From Nitrospinaceae bacterium (GTDB lineage: Bacteria > Nitrospinota > Nitrospinia > Nitrospinales > Nitrospinaceae), in the NCBI GenBank assembly GCA_028278405.1, contig JANQEK010000006.1, forward strand, positions 1-64,000: a stretch of DNA of 64,000 nucleotides. The letters are read 5' to 3'. Below, one piece after another: positions 1 to 8,319 of this stretch. The notes under the pieces are model-generated. The model ran no database searches and was not told the origin of the DNA. It saw only the letters and a list, made by a program, of their open reading frames with translations. Made by a program: the position numbers and the translations under genes. Positions within the stretch are counted from its first letter, which is position 1. Each line of letters opens with the position of its first letter.

Positions 1-130
1 GCCCGCTGGCGACCGGTCCATTCTACCCTTGGGCGGTGCGACTCCGGGTAACCTGAAGTCCGCCTCCAAGCCAGTGGATGAACGGCTGTCGATGAGATAG
101 AATCTATTTCATCACTTGATCTAGTATCAT
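1..130 (+). ncRNA. 3' end of a structured RNA, possibly RNase P RNA (partial)
   Basis: No convincing reading frame is present, and the stretch runs straight into a perfect intrinsic terminator. It folds into a long irregular hairpin at about 28-82 (GACT/AGTC and CGGG/CCTG arms around a TAA loop, with CTTGG/CCAAG lower down) and a second hairpin at 91-112 (GATGAGATAG/CTATTTCATC). The stretch GGATGAACGGCTGTC followed by GATAGAATC loosely resembles the conserved 3' region of bacterial RNase P RNA (AGAUGAAUG..GUC...ACAGAA). Several conserved positions differ and the usual CCGGCUUAU is absent. The 5' part lies outside the window. The RNA-gene reading is moderate; the RNase P identity is weak. Confidence 0.3.
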
Positions 131-132
131 GG

Positions 133-167
133 GCAAGGGAACCTTCGGGTTCCCTTGCTTTTTTTTT
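133..167 (+). terminator. Intrinsic terminator, 11-bp stem with UUCG loop
   Basis: GCAAGGGAACC and GGTTCCCTTGC pair perfectly around a TTCG tetraloop and are followed by nine T residues. It ends the transcript that enters from the left edge and insulates it from the cytochrome gene downstream. Confidence 0.95.
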
Positions 168-308
168 GGAAATAGGTCTTACTCATGGAATTTATTGAGA
201 TTTTTCAGAGTATTCTGTTGGTGCAACTTTGGCCATTTTAAGCTATCATTTTCTTGTAGAGCCGAGCGGTTGACCCTCCCGTAGAACGTCTTGAAAATTT
301 CAAAAGCC

Positions 309-1535
309 ATGTGGAAAGCAATAAGAAACGCATTGATTTTATTAATACTATTGTTGTCATGGACGACGGTCGCTGTGGGTGCTTCCTTGAAGAGCGGGGA
401 GATGAGCTCCCTGGCCAGTCAGGGGCGTCCTCTGTTTCTCCATTATTGCGCTGCCTGCCACGGTGTAACCGGTGATGGGGATGGATACAATGCGGAGCAA
501 TTGGACAAGGAACCGGCTGAGTTGTCCAGCAGGAAATTCATTGCCAAGAAGAAGGACAGCCAAATCTACCGGGTGATTAAACTGGGGGGGCATGGGGTCA
601 AGAAGTCTCATTTAATGCCGGTATTCGGCCATACATTGTCTGAGAAGGAGATATGGTCTCTGGTCGCATATGTCCGCTATCTGGCCGGAGATTGGGATCA
701 TCCGATTACCCTTCCCGATAATGTCTCCAGTACCCGGCCCGCCAGTCCACCGCTGGAGCATGATTCATTAAAGGTCTTCAGGAACTGGTATTCCAAGAAG
801 GGCAAGGATCAATCCCTCATCGATCAGGGAGAAAAATTATTCCGGAAAAAGAAAAGCTGTTTCGCCTGTCATCAACTCGAGGACGAAGGCGGGCTGGTGG
901 GGCCGGATCTTTCGCGTGCAGGCTTTTCATACACTCCCGAATGGATTTTTACCTGGATCGGGAACCCTCAAAGCATCAAACCGAAATCCAAAATGCCCAA
1001 TTTGGGATTGAACAATAAAGAATGCCGAAAGATAACGGCTTTTTTGGCCAGCCTCAAAGGCGAGGGAATAAAAAAGAAGTGGCGTGATTATCTGGGCTCT
1101 TCCGGCGATCCAATTCAAGGAAAGAAGCTGTTTTTCGATTCAGACGGAAAGGCCAACTGTGGAAAATGCCATACAGTCAATGGGCAGGGAGGAAAGGTCG
1201 GGCCTCAATTAAGTTTTGTGGGTACCAGCCGTACGAAGGAATTTATGTTGGAATCCATTTTAAATCCAAAGGCGGTCATCACTTCCGGTTATTCCTCCAT
1301 ATTGATCCTTACCAAAAAGGGAAAGTTTATTACCGGTGTGAAGAGAAATGAAGACGATTCTTCAATTGACCTGGTCAATAAGGAAGGAAACGTCCTGCAC
1401 ATTTCCAAAGATGAGATCAAGAAATATAAAACTCAGAAAATATCCATCATGCCCGGAAACTTTAAGGATATTCTCACTAAAGATGAAGTCCGCCATCTGC
1501 TGGCATACCTGGGTACCCTCAAAATTTCCAACTGA
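309..1535 (+). CDS. Triheme c-type cytochrome with C-terminal TIGR02603-like haem domain
   Basis: Exported electron-transfer protein of 408 residues. The track starts it at a TTG (291), but the ATG at 309 begins directly with a Sec signal peptide (LILLILLLSW) and is preferred; no clear ribosome site is visible for either. Three CxxCH sites lie near residues 47 (CAACH), 184 (CFACH) and 284 (CGKCH), each followed by a candidate Met ligand in an MP context. The last ~125 residues (GP.L near the haem, ESILNPKAVI, then IMP and an LLAYL end) match the layout of the Pirellula/Verrucomicrobium-type putative haem-binding domain TIGR02603. It converges with the next cytochrome gene, leaving 5 nt between the stops. 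The partner enzyme is not evident. Confidence 0.88.
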   Translation: MWKAIRNALILLILLLSWTTVAVGASLKSGEMSSLASQGRPLFLHYCAACHGVTGDGDGYNAEQLDKEPAELSSRKFIAKKKDSQIYRVIKLGGHGVKKSHLMPVFGHTLSEKEIWSLVAYVRYLAGDWDHPITLPDNVSSTRPASPPLEHDSLKVFRNWYSKKGKDQSLIDQGEKLFRKKKSCFACHQLEDEGGLVGPDLSRAGFSYTPEWIFTWIGNPQSIKPKSKMPNLGLNNKECRKITAFLASLKGEGIKKKWRDYLGSSGDPIQGKKLFFDSDGKANCGKCHTVNGQGGKVGPQLSFVGTSRTKEFMLESILNPKAVITSGYSSILILTKKGKFITGVKRNEDDSSIDLVNKEGNVLHISKDEIKKYKTQKISIMPGNFKDILTKDEVRHLLAYLGTLKISN

Positions 1536-1540
1536 TTTAA

Positions 1541-3538
1541 CTATTTCAGAGTCATCTTGTACCAAGTAGAAATCGACTTCTTGGTTCCCGTCTCCTTGAC
1601 GTTTCCATCCCAGGCATTGATGGCAATGAGTACCGTCGCGCCTGCCTCAAATTGAACGTCATTGCTCTTGTCCGAAGTGTTCAGCGTCCGCTTCATGATC
1701 AGTTGATATTGGCCGTACTTGAAGACAACTTTAGAGTGTACGAGTTGGCTGCCGGGTCGGTGTTCGCCCTGTTGTTCGAGGCCTTGAGCATATCTTTCGA
1801 TCGTTTTGTTGGAGCCGCTGGTCCATTGCCATAGGTTCACTGGATGATCTTTGTCGCCATTTAAAAAATAGGGTAAAGATCCATCCTTTGATTTGCCGGC
1901 CGGAAATTGAATGGCGATGGCATCAGGAAACTTCTGTGGCTTTGGATCTTCTGCAGGTTTTTCCGCTTCCGCGTCACCCGGTTCCGGTTGTAATTCAGGG
2001 GGCAGCGGGGGAGGGGGTGATTCTTGTACTTCCGCGGTGGTTTTCAAAATGGGATCGAAAGTGGGATCATCCCATCGTAATTTAAAGGCAATTTCATCCC
2101 CATTGTGGATTGCCTGCAGCCAGACATTATCAACAGTGGGATAAAAGTTTTTCTCTGCTTCAAGGATTTGGCCCCCCAGTGGAATGAAATAAGAGGGGGC
2201 GGCTTCCCAGGCACGTGCTTCCAGGTTCAAGGTTATCGGCTCTTCGACCTTTACAGACCTGATGTTCCTGGCAACAGAAGGATTCAGAAGTTCCGAGTCT
2301 GGGGGGATGTCGATTTCAAAAATAGTTTCTTCGACTCCGAATAAAGTCCTCAGGTAGTACACAATGTCCCAAATATCCCTGTCCTTGTAAATCCGCTCGG
2401 AATGCCGCGGCATCGCAGTTGTGGACAATCCCGTGCGGATCGTGAGGAAAAGGTCTTTTGGAGTACTTCCTCTTCTGAACATCCAGGGTTTGGTGAGGTT
2501 TCTCGGCCGGATTGCATCCGATTCGATATCGACATTGCGTTTGGTTGATTCTCCATCGCTCCGACCTTCCAGTCCGTGGCAGCCAGAGCAGGTTGCATTG
2601 AAAAACTTTTTTCCTCGTTCGAGACTTTGCTGATCGAACGGGGGCGGGGATTCAACCCGGGTAATTTTGTGTGTTTTTTTTCTTTTTTGAAACTTGGCGA
2701 ATTTTTTGGAAAGTGTCTTTAGGTAAAGTACGAGACTTTTTAAATCGACTTCTGGGAAATGCTTCCAGGAAGGCATGGTGGTGCCGGGCATGCCTCGAAC
2801 CAGCATTTGGTACAAATCGTCATCGGTTGGAATTTTTCCAAAAGGAGTAGTTCGGAATTTGTATTGTCCTTTGATGAAATTTCGCGGTCGGGGACTGGAG
2901 TAAAAAGCTGAAATTCCTTTCCCGCTCCCATCTTCCGCGTGGCAGTAAACACATTTTTCCATATAAACGAGCTTGCCTCGCTCGACAGAAGGTTCGGCGG
3001 GAGGGTCGGGAACTGCTGGATGCTTCACGTTTTCGAAGATAAACAAGATAACTTTCCACGCGTCATCCGCCGAAAGAGTTTCCTCCCATGCAGGCATGGC
3101 CGATTCCCAGGGATGAAGTTTCTGAGGCAATCCTTTTCCACCTTTCATGATTCTCCAGAAAAAATAGGCCTCCGATTTTCCCTGGGCAATTGCTTTATGG
3201 AAATCGACTGGTGGTGGAGAAAATCGCTTGCCAAACAGGCCGCGACCGTCCATCAAATCTCCATGACATAAAAAACAATGTTTAAAATAATTTTCGCCAC
3301 CATCTTTAATGTGTTTCTTTAGGTTTTCTGAGTCTTGGCGAAAGGGGTTTGCCAGGTTTTTCAGTTGGACTTTCTGGTCCTTGACTTGGATTGCATCCGG
3401 CAGGTCGGAAGCCTTGGGTGAGTTGAATGCAAGGAGGGAAGATATGGGGGACACGCCGCAGATCAAACCCGCGATGAGGAATATCTTCAACGATTTTCGG
3501 ATAAGCAATCCTGTGTTGACTGTTTCTATGATCCGCAC
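1541..3538 (-). CDS. Triheme cytochrome c fused to an ethylbenzene-dehydrogenase-like haem domain
   Basis: 665 residues with an N-terminal hydrophobic signal. Three class I cytochrome c modules have CxxCH at about 88 (CFLCH), 196 (CVYCH) and 317 (CSGCH), each with a downstream MP ligand motif. The region after residue ~420 (LNLEARAWEAAP, then IAFKLRWDD) has the pattern of the EB_dh domain, the b-haem gamma subunit of DMSO-reductase-family complexes. In nitrite oxidisers such cytochrome/EB_dh proteins are proposed gamma (NxrC-type) subunits, but no alpha or beta subunit gene is in this window, so the partner is unknown. It is the last gene of a leftward operon, 15 nt after the cupredoxin-like gene. 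The track start is a GTG without a good ribosome site, so the start is uncertain by ~10 residues. Confidence 0.85.
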   Translation of the reverse strand: MRIIETVNTGLLIRKSLKIFLIAGLICGVSPISSLLAFNSPKASDLPDAIQVKDQKVQLKNLANPFRQDSENLKKHIKDGGENYFKHCFLCHGDLMDGRGLFGKRFSPPPVDFHKAIAQGKSEAYFFWRIMKGGKGLPQKLHPWESAMPAWEETLSADDAWKVILFIFENVKHPAVPDPPAEPSVERGKLVYMEKCVYCHAEDGSGKGISAFYSSPRPRNFIKGQYKFRTTPFGKIPTDDDLYQMLVRGMPGTTMPSWKHFPEVDLKSLVLYLKTLSKKFAKFQKRKKTHKITRVESPPPFDQQSLERGKKFFNATCSGCHGLEGRSDGESTKRNVDIESDAIRPRNLTKPWMFRRGSTPKDLFLTIRTGLSTTAMPRHSERIYKDRDIWDIVYYLRTLFGVEETIFEIDIPPDSELLNPSVARNIRSVKVEEPITLNLEARAWEAAPSYFIPLGGQILEAEKNFYPTVDNVWLQAIHNGDEIAFKLRWDDPTFDPILKTTAEVQESPPPPLPPELQPEPGDAEAEKPAEDPKPQKFPDAIAIQFPAGKSKDGSLPYFLNGDKDHPVNLWQWTSGSNKTIERYAQGLEQQGEHRPGSQLVHSKVVFKYGQYQLIMKRTLNTSDKSNDVQFEAGATVLIAINAWDGNVKETGTKKSISTWYKMTLK

Positions 3539-3553
3539 GGAGACAAGTAGCGT

Positions 3554-4393
3554 TTAATGGATACTTCCCGGAACCCGGGCGTCCTTCTTAATTCGTCCGG
3601 ATTTGATCGTTTCGTAAAAGGGCCGGATAACGGCATCACCGTCAAATTCGAAATCCAGGTTGATCGTTTCACCTGCAGAAACCGTAATTTGTTTGGATTG
3701 AGAAGGCATCAGAAAATGCCACGCGGTGATCTTGTATTCACCGGGAGGGATGTTGTCTATTTTATAGTTTCCGTCGACTTTCGTTTGAAAGTAATAAGGG
3801 TTTTGAACCCTATAACCCCAGGTTTGCATAAACTCGTGCATACCGCAAATCATCTGAAAGATTTTATATCTCTTTTTGAAAACTACTTTACCCTCGGAAA
3901 TTTCTTCCGCCGGGATGGGGATGTTCAGAAGGATTTTGCCCTGTTTTTTCTGGTAAACCTGGCTGTTGTGCATGACCGCATCCTGATTATCGACAAAGAA
4001 CGTTCCCCCCTGCGGTATCACATTGACTACCGGAGTGAATTTACAATTTTCGGAGAGAATATTGATTGGTTTTTGAGGGAAAGGTTTGCCGGCATCTACA
4101 TGTTCCAAAGTCACCACAACGTCCTTCATGCCTCGTTGATCATCCGTAATAAAATCGAACAGGACGCGATTCATATTATCGTCAGTATCGACTTCGGCAC
4201 ACATGTCAAGGTTGGGGAACAAGACCAGATGATACACCCGGGGTTGAGGGGTATCCCCTTTTAAAGTAGTCTTTCCCTGTATTGTTCCGCCGTTTTTAAC
4301 TTCTATCTCCTGATAGGCCCAAACCTGTGTGCTCAGGACGCATATGATCAAGAAAGTCAGTGCTAATTGAATAAACAGTTTGGGCTTTTGCAT
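3554..4393 (-). CDS. Cupredoxin-like protein with carboxypeptidase-regulatory domain (paralogue 2)
   Basis: 279 residues with a signal peptide ending near VWA. The middle part resembles a type-1 copper fold of the methylamine-utilisation (MauL-like) kind: a candidate His ligand in DAVMHNSQ and a Cys-x2-His-x2-Met site in ICGMHEFM. Two further cysteines (LDMCAEV, SENCKF) could form a disulfide. The C-terminal part (YKIDNIPPGEYKITAWH) is a carboxypeptidase-D regulatory-like beta sandwich. The start is supported by AGGGAG about 8 nt upstream of the ATG. It lies between another cupredoxin-like gene and the EB_dh cytochrome, which suggests periplasmic electron transfer or copper handling. Copper binding is inferred from ligand spacing only. 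Confidence 0.75.
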   Translation of the reverse strand: MQKPKLFIQLALTFLIICVLSTQVWAYQEIEVKNGGTIQGKTTLKGDTPQPRVYHLVLFPNLDMCAEVDTDDNMNRVLFDFITDDQRGMKDVVVTLEHVDAGKPFPQKPINILSENCKFTPVVNVIPQGGTFFVDNQDAVMHNSQVYQKKQGKILLNIPIPAEEISEGKVVFKKRYKIFQMICGMHEFMQTWGYRVQNPYYFQTKVDGNYKIDNIPPGEYKITAWHFLMPSQSKQITVSAGETINLDFEFDGDAVIRPFYETIKSGRIKKDARVPGSIH

Positions 4394-4431
4394 GTTATTT
4401 ACTCCCTAATCATTAAGATTGGTGTCGCCAT

Positions 4432-5124
4432 CTATTTTTGTGATACTTGATTTGCCAATTCCAGGAAATTAAAGTCTTCGCGGGTGACATCTTCCCCGAC
4501 TTCGATTTTTCGGGATTCCTCACCCAGTGATTCATGCCATATTTTGAGTGTGTATTTTCCCGGCGGCACGTTTTTGATTTCAAAAGAGCCGTTGCTCTCA
4601 GTGATCGCAAAATAAGAATGAGGCGTAACCACAATGTAGGCTACCATCCAGCTATGAAGATCGCAGGAAACCTTGATGACCTCCGGCTCCTCCATTTCCT
4701 GAGTATAATCCTGATTCGGTAAAAACATGATATTAATCGGGTCATTATCAAACGAATACGTATGAATATTATGGTTGATCGGGTCACTGGTCAAAATTTT
4801 CAACTCAGAGCCTTGTGGCATGGCCAGAACATGGGGAGAATAGGAGCATTTTTTCTGGTCGATCGTATAGGTCCCCGGTTCGCTTTTTAGTTTTTTCGCC
4901 TGTTTGCCTTCCAGCCACACCACCACATTCTTAACTTTTTGATTTTCAAGTATTAATGATTCGCCTTGGATTTCCGGTCCACACACTTTTTTGAACTTCC
5001 CTGTTTTGTGCATGACCGGAGGCGGGGCTTTTCCGGTGAACTTGACTTCTCCCTTAATGGTTCCTGCATGAACTGGAAAGGTCATAACCAGGAGCGAAAA
5101 TGTGGCAAAAATCAATTTAAACAT
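4432..5124 (-). CDS. Cupredoxin-like protein with carboxypeptidase-regulatory domain (paralogue 1)
   Basis: 230 residues, first gene of the leftward redox operon. A signal peptide (LLVMTFPVHA) is followed by a beta-rich region carrying NHNIHTYSF and a Cys-x2-His-x2-Met site (SCDLHSWM), the usual order of type-1 copper ligands. Paired cysteines in KKVCGPE and KKCSYSP match those of its two paralogues. The C-terminus (FEIKNVPPGKYTLKIWH) is the regulatory-like sandwich domain. A good promoter lies ~36 nt upstream. It may be an electron carrier or copper chaperone serving the cytochromes next to it; redox activity has not been shown. Confidence 0.75.
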   Translation of the reverse strand: MFKLIFATFSLLVMTFPVHAGTIKGEVKFTGKAPPPVMHKTGKFKKVCGPEIQGESLILENQKVKNVVVWLEGKQAKKLKSEPGTYTIDQKKCSYSPHVLAMPQGSELKILTSDPINHNIHTYSFDNDPINIMFLPNQDYTQEMEEPEVIKVSCDLHSWMVAYIVVTPHSYFAITESNGSFEIKNVPPGKYTLKIWHESLGEESRKIEVGEDVTREDFNFLELANQVSQK

Positions 5125-5159
5125 CTCAATAATTAAAAGGTTTAGAGATTTCTGCGGGA

Positions 5160-5188
5160 ATCATATATCAAACCGGTTCCAAGTTCAA
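5160..5188 (-). promoter_or_regulatory. Sigma70-type promoter for the cupredoxin/cytochrome operon
   Basis: On the minus strand TTGAAC and TATGAT are separated by exactly 17 nt, with the start codon about 36 nt downstream of the -10. The spacer contains a perfect 8-bp palindrome, AACCGGTT (5171-5178), which could be an operator. The hexamers are visible in the sequence; activity and regulation are inferred. Confidence 0.5.
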
Positions 5189-5351
5189 GTGAGACTTAAA
5201 CCGTTAAAAGTGGAGTATCAGGCTAAATCTCTCACCTCAATTAATTAGATTTTAACCACTTCTACTGTAGTGCTCCCAGATGAATTTCCGATTAACGGGA
5301 AATGAAAAAAGGTTAATCAATCGGTTGGCATATTTAGCTTTCCAAAGCTAT

Positions 5352-5373
5352 CTGCCTATTTTAAAATAAGCAG
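5352..5373. repeat. 22-bp near-perfect palindrome in the divergent intergenic region
   Basis: CTGCcTATTTTAAAATAaGCAG is symmetric apart from one base pair. It lies in the 307-nt gap between the leftward redox operon and the rightward thioredoxin-like gene, 59 nt before the latter's start. A short ACCTC/GAGGT hairpin follows at 5391-5407. Apart from these and the promoter at 5160-5188 I see nothing definite in the gap. It could be a regulator binding site; no terminator T-run follows. Confidence 0.4.
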
Positions 5374-5431
5374 GAATTACCTTATTTTAGACCTCGATAT
5401 TTGAGGTTTTATTCCCCAAAAGAGGCCCGGA

Positions 5432-5917
5432 ATGAGAAAAATTATCCCCCTTTTCCTGATCACCATTCTTCTGGTTCATCCAGTGTGGGCGGCGAGCCCG
5501 AAGCCGGGCGATTCAGCTCCCGATTTTTCTTTGACCGCCATTACTGGCGGGAAGCACACGTTGAGCGATTTAAAGGGCAAAGTGGTTTTGGTGGGCATGT
5601 TTCATATTTGTGTGCCTTGCATGAACCAGGCAATGGAATTTGAAAAGGTTCGAATGTCACTCAAAACAGATAAGCTGGTCATTCTTGGAATCAATACCAG
5701 TGGTGATTCCAAGAAAGCGGTCGAGGACTACCTGGCAGGTTTTCCCAAGTCCGTGAAGTTTCCATACTTGCTGGACCCAGACCAGACTGTTCATAAAGCC
5801 TATACCCAGAGGGATATGCCCACTGTTTTGATTATTGATTCAAAAGGGATTCTCAGAGCCCGAAGTCCTTCGGTCGGGGCCGATCAGTTGGTTCCCTATC
5901 TCAAAAAATTACTCTAA
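5432..5917 (+). CDS. Exported thioredoxin-fold protein (AhpC/TSA/ResA-like)
   Basis: 161 residues with a signal peptide (LITILLVHPVWA), so it acts in the periplasm. The typical redoxin opening PKPGDSAPDFSL is followed by DLKGKVVLVGMF and a CVPC active site near residue 60, then DPDQTVHKAY and DMPTVLIID with the cis-Pro loop. Family members of this size reduce apocytochrome or other periplasmic disulfides. With cytochrome genes next door, a role in cytochrome maturation or redox defence is possible but unproven. The start fits the signal peptide. Confidence 0.85.
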   Translation: MRKIIPLFLITILLVHPVWAASPKPGDSAPDFSLTAITGGKHTLSDLKGKVVLVGMFHICVPCMNQAMEFEKVRMSLKTDKLVILGINTSGDSKKAVEDYLAGFPKSVKFPYLLDPDQTVHKAYTQRDMPTVLIIDSKGILRARSPSVGADQLVPYLKKLL

Positions 5918-6008
5918 GTTTTATCCTCAAGTTGTGCAGACTGTGTAAAAAAGCGGTTTAGAAACCGTATATCCTTTTGTCCTTTCCAAAGTATTTCTTC
6001 AAGAGTCC

Positions 6009-7181
6009 ATGAAAGTTTTTTATCTCGCCAGGATCAATACGGCCACCGAAGACGCCAGCACCCGTCATGTTTTTGAGTTTTGTCGGCAATTCGCACGAAT
6101 GGGACACGAGGTGGTTCTATTTGTTCCTGATTTGGGTGAGAAACGGGAACTCGAAGGCGTTCGGTTCGTCCATGTGCCGGTGATTATTAAAAAGTCTGCG
6201 GTGACTTTCATATCTTTTTATTTGAGTCTGGTCTTTGTTTTGTTGTGGCATTGTTTGAAATCCCGTCCGGATGTTCTCTATACCCGACTCCAGACGATGG
6301 AATGGTTGGCTGCTTTGCTGAAGTGCATATTCCGGTTCAAGTATGTCGTCGAAGTCAACGGATTGGCGCCGGTGGAAATGAAAATTAATTCCGTGCCAAA
6401 AGTATGGATTGCTTTTGTGACTATCATGGAGCGGGTCATTTACAAGTTATCGGATCAGTTAGTGGTGCCTTCTATCTTGATTCGTGATTATTTGTGCCGT
6501 AATTATGGTGTGAAGGAAGATAGCGTTTTGGTGGTGAGTAACGGCGCCAACCCGGAATATTCCCGCCCCATGGACAAACTGGAGTGCCGAAAGCAATTGG
6601 GATTATCTCCTGATGGAAATTATCTGGTGTTCGTCGGTTCTTTGAAGAAGTGGCATGGGATTGACCGGTTGCTTCCTTTGATGCCCGCTCTGGTGCAGGA
6701 TGATCCCGACCTTCACCTATTGATTGTCGGCGACGGCGAAAAAAAGGAGGGATTGCAGCAGTGGATCAATGAAAAACAAATGAGCCGACATATTGTGCTG
6801 GCGGGACGCGTTCCTTATGAGACCGTTCCTGTCTATATCAATGCCGGGGATATTTGCCTGGCGCCTTATTTTGAAGCAGGGTTAAACGAGACCGGTATTT
6901 CTCCTCTCAAGATATTTGAGTACATGGCTTGCGGACGGCCCATCATTACCAATCCCGTGGGGGGTCTGGATAGTCTGTTCCGCCTGCACGACATTGGGGT
7001 GACAATCCAGTCTATGGATCCGGCTGATTGGGAAGCGCCGATAAAAGCATTGCTCAAGAGTCCGGAAAAAATGAAAACTCTGGGTGACAATGGCTACCGG
7101 GCGGTGCAGTCTCATTATAGTTGGGAGGTTATTTGTAAGAATATCGAGAACACCCTCGAGCGAATCGTTTCTTCCAGATGA
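6009..7181 (+). CDS. Family 4 (GT4) glycosyltransferase
   Basis: 390 residues with a GT-B layout. The N-terminal half begins with the GT4-like FYLARINTATEDASTRHVFE and includes RPDVLYTR. The C-terminal half carries VFVGSLKKWHGIDRLL, LLIVGDGEK and the donor-binding E-x7-E region near PYFEAGLNETGISPLKIFEYMA, with the GRPIITNPVGG turn. It probably transfers a sugar from a nucleotide donor to a cell-surface glycan or lipid; the substrate cannot be read. The next gene starts inside its stop codon (ATGA overlap), which ties it to the Lol-like operon that follows. Confidence 0.9.
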   Translation: MKVFYLARINTATEDASTRHVFEFCRQFARMGHEVVLFVPDLGEKRELEGVRFVHVPVIIKKSAVTFISFYLSLVFVLLWHCLKSRPDVLYTRLQTMEWLAALLKCIFRFKYVVEVNGLAPVEMKINSVPKVWIAFVTIMERVIYKLSDQLVVPSILIRDYLCRNYGVKEDSVLVVSNGANPEYSRPMDKLECRKQLGLSPDGNYLVFVGSLKKWHGIDRLLPLMPALVQDDPDLHLLIVGDGEKKEGLQQWINEKQMSRHIVLAGRVPYETVPVYINAGDICLAPYFEAGLNETGISPLKIFEYMACGRPIITNPVGGLDSLFRLHDIGVTIQSMDPADWEAPIKALLKSPEKMKTLGDNGYRAVQSHYSWEVICKNIENTLERIVSSR

Positions 7182-8311
7182 AAGCGCTGCTTTATCTCTC
7201 CGGCCTGCTGCTGGTGTGGCTGCCCAATTCCCTGTGGGCATTCGACTGGCAATACGAAGGACGTTATCGCGCCAGTTCCCAGGTTTTGTTCGATCCTCCA
7301 CCTTCTGAGCTGAATCGATTTGATCATGAATTGGAATTGAGAAACGGTCTGGTCGGCACTCTTTATGAGAAAGATGGCCATATTTTCGATTACGAAGTGG
7401 TCGGTGACCTTCTTTATACCGGGGGCGTACGGGAAGAAATCGGTTTGGTGGAAGAATATGATGCCGAACTGTTTCGCGGTTGGGTTCGATATGAGAAGGG
7501 TAATTTCAAAATCCGCGGAGGACGCCAGCAGATTCTTTTCGGTGCCGCTGCTTTGTTTCGCCCTCTGGGATTTTTCGACACTCGAATTATCTCGGGAATT
7601 ATCCCGCTCACGCGCGGGGTTGACAGTTTGCGCTCAACCTATTTTCTAAGCGATACTTCGTCGATTCAGGGATGGGCCGTGAACGCCAAGAGTGGGCAGC
7701 GGGCGATTGTGGGTCTGCGCGGAGAAGCAAATTTTGGTCCTATCGAGGCAGGTGCAGTTTTACAATATCATCCTAAAACAGACCTTCCTTTTCTCGCCGA
7801 CTTTAATCTGGAAATGTTTCAGTTGGGTTATCATCTCAAAGGCGAGCATGTCATCGGTTATTGGAACGAAACCCGGTTGGATTTTCAGCAGGACCAACCC
7901 GGAGATCCTATGAGGTTTGATACCGTCTTCGGTGTCGATTACACCTTTGATGTCGGCCAGGGGCTCCACGTTTTACTGGAATATTTTTTCAGGACGCAAG
8001 AGCCGGGTTTTACGAATATCGATCCGAAGCAAGAAAGAACTCTTCAAGTCATGGGTTTGCAATTGGATCAGCCTGTGGGTATTGATATTGTCTGGCGAGC
8101 GTTTTTCTTCGTTGATCTGGTCGACGGCAGTTTTCAATTCGCTCCGCAAATCGAATACAATATATGGGGTCAGGTGTATTTGTATGCTCAAGCTCAAGTC
8201 GGAGGCAGTATAGACGGCAACAACAGGACCGGTCGTTTGTTTCGTGAATCACCCGTGTCCTTTACCGGAACTGAGTCTCGTGCCGGGCTCACGTTAATCG
8301 CATTTTACTGA
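7178..8311 (+). CDS. Putative outer-membrane beta-barrel protein
   Basis: 377 residues, starting in an ATGA overlap with the glycosyltransferase. A signal peptide (LLVWLPNSLWA) precedes a sequence of alternating polar and hydrophobic strands rich in aromatic residues (for example FDWQYEGRYR, VLQYHPKT). It has no transmembrane helix and ends in an aromatic residue (LTLIAFY), as expected for an outer-membrane barrel recognised by BAM. I do not recognise a specific family. Its place directly before an ABC exporter of the LolCDE/MacB type suggests an envelope-export partner. Confidence 0.6.
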   Translation: MKALLYLSGLLLVWLPNSLWAFDWQYEGRYRASSQVLFDPPPSELNRFDHELELRNGLVGTLYEKDGHIFDYEVVGDLLYTGGVREEIGLVEEYDAELFRGWVRYEKGNFKIRGGRQQILFGAAALFRPLGFFDTRIISGIIPLTRGVDSLRSTYFLSDTSSIQGWAVNAKSGQRAIVGLRGEANFGPIEAGAVLQYHPKTDLPFLADFNLEMFQLGYHLKGEHVIGYWNETRLDFQQDQPGDPMRFDTVFGVDYTFDVGQGLHVLLEYFFRTQEPGFTNIDPKQERTLQVMGLQLDQPVGIDIVWRAFFFVDLVDGSFQFAPQIEYNIWGQVYLYAQAQVGGSIDGNNRTGRLFRESPVSFTGTESRAGLTLIAFY

Positions 8312-8319
8312 TCAGTGCT

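Noticed and set aside
3557-4264. 235-residue ORF antisense to the cupredoxin-like gene
   Set aside because: It mirrors a gene with a signal peptide, ribosome site and paralogues; the antisense frame has no recognisable motif.
5954-5967. CGGTTTAGAAACCG hairpin after the thioredoxin-like gene as a terminator
   Set aside because: The stem is short and AT-rich and lacks a following T-run, so it was left uncalled.
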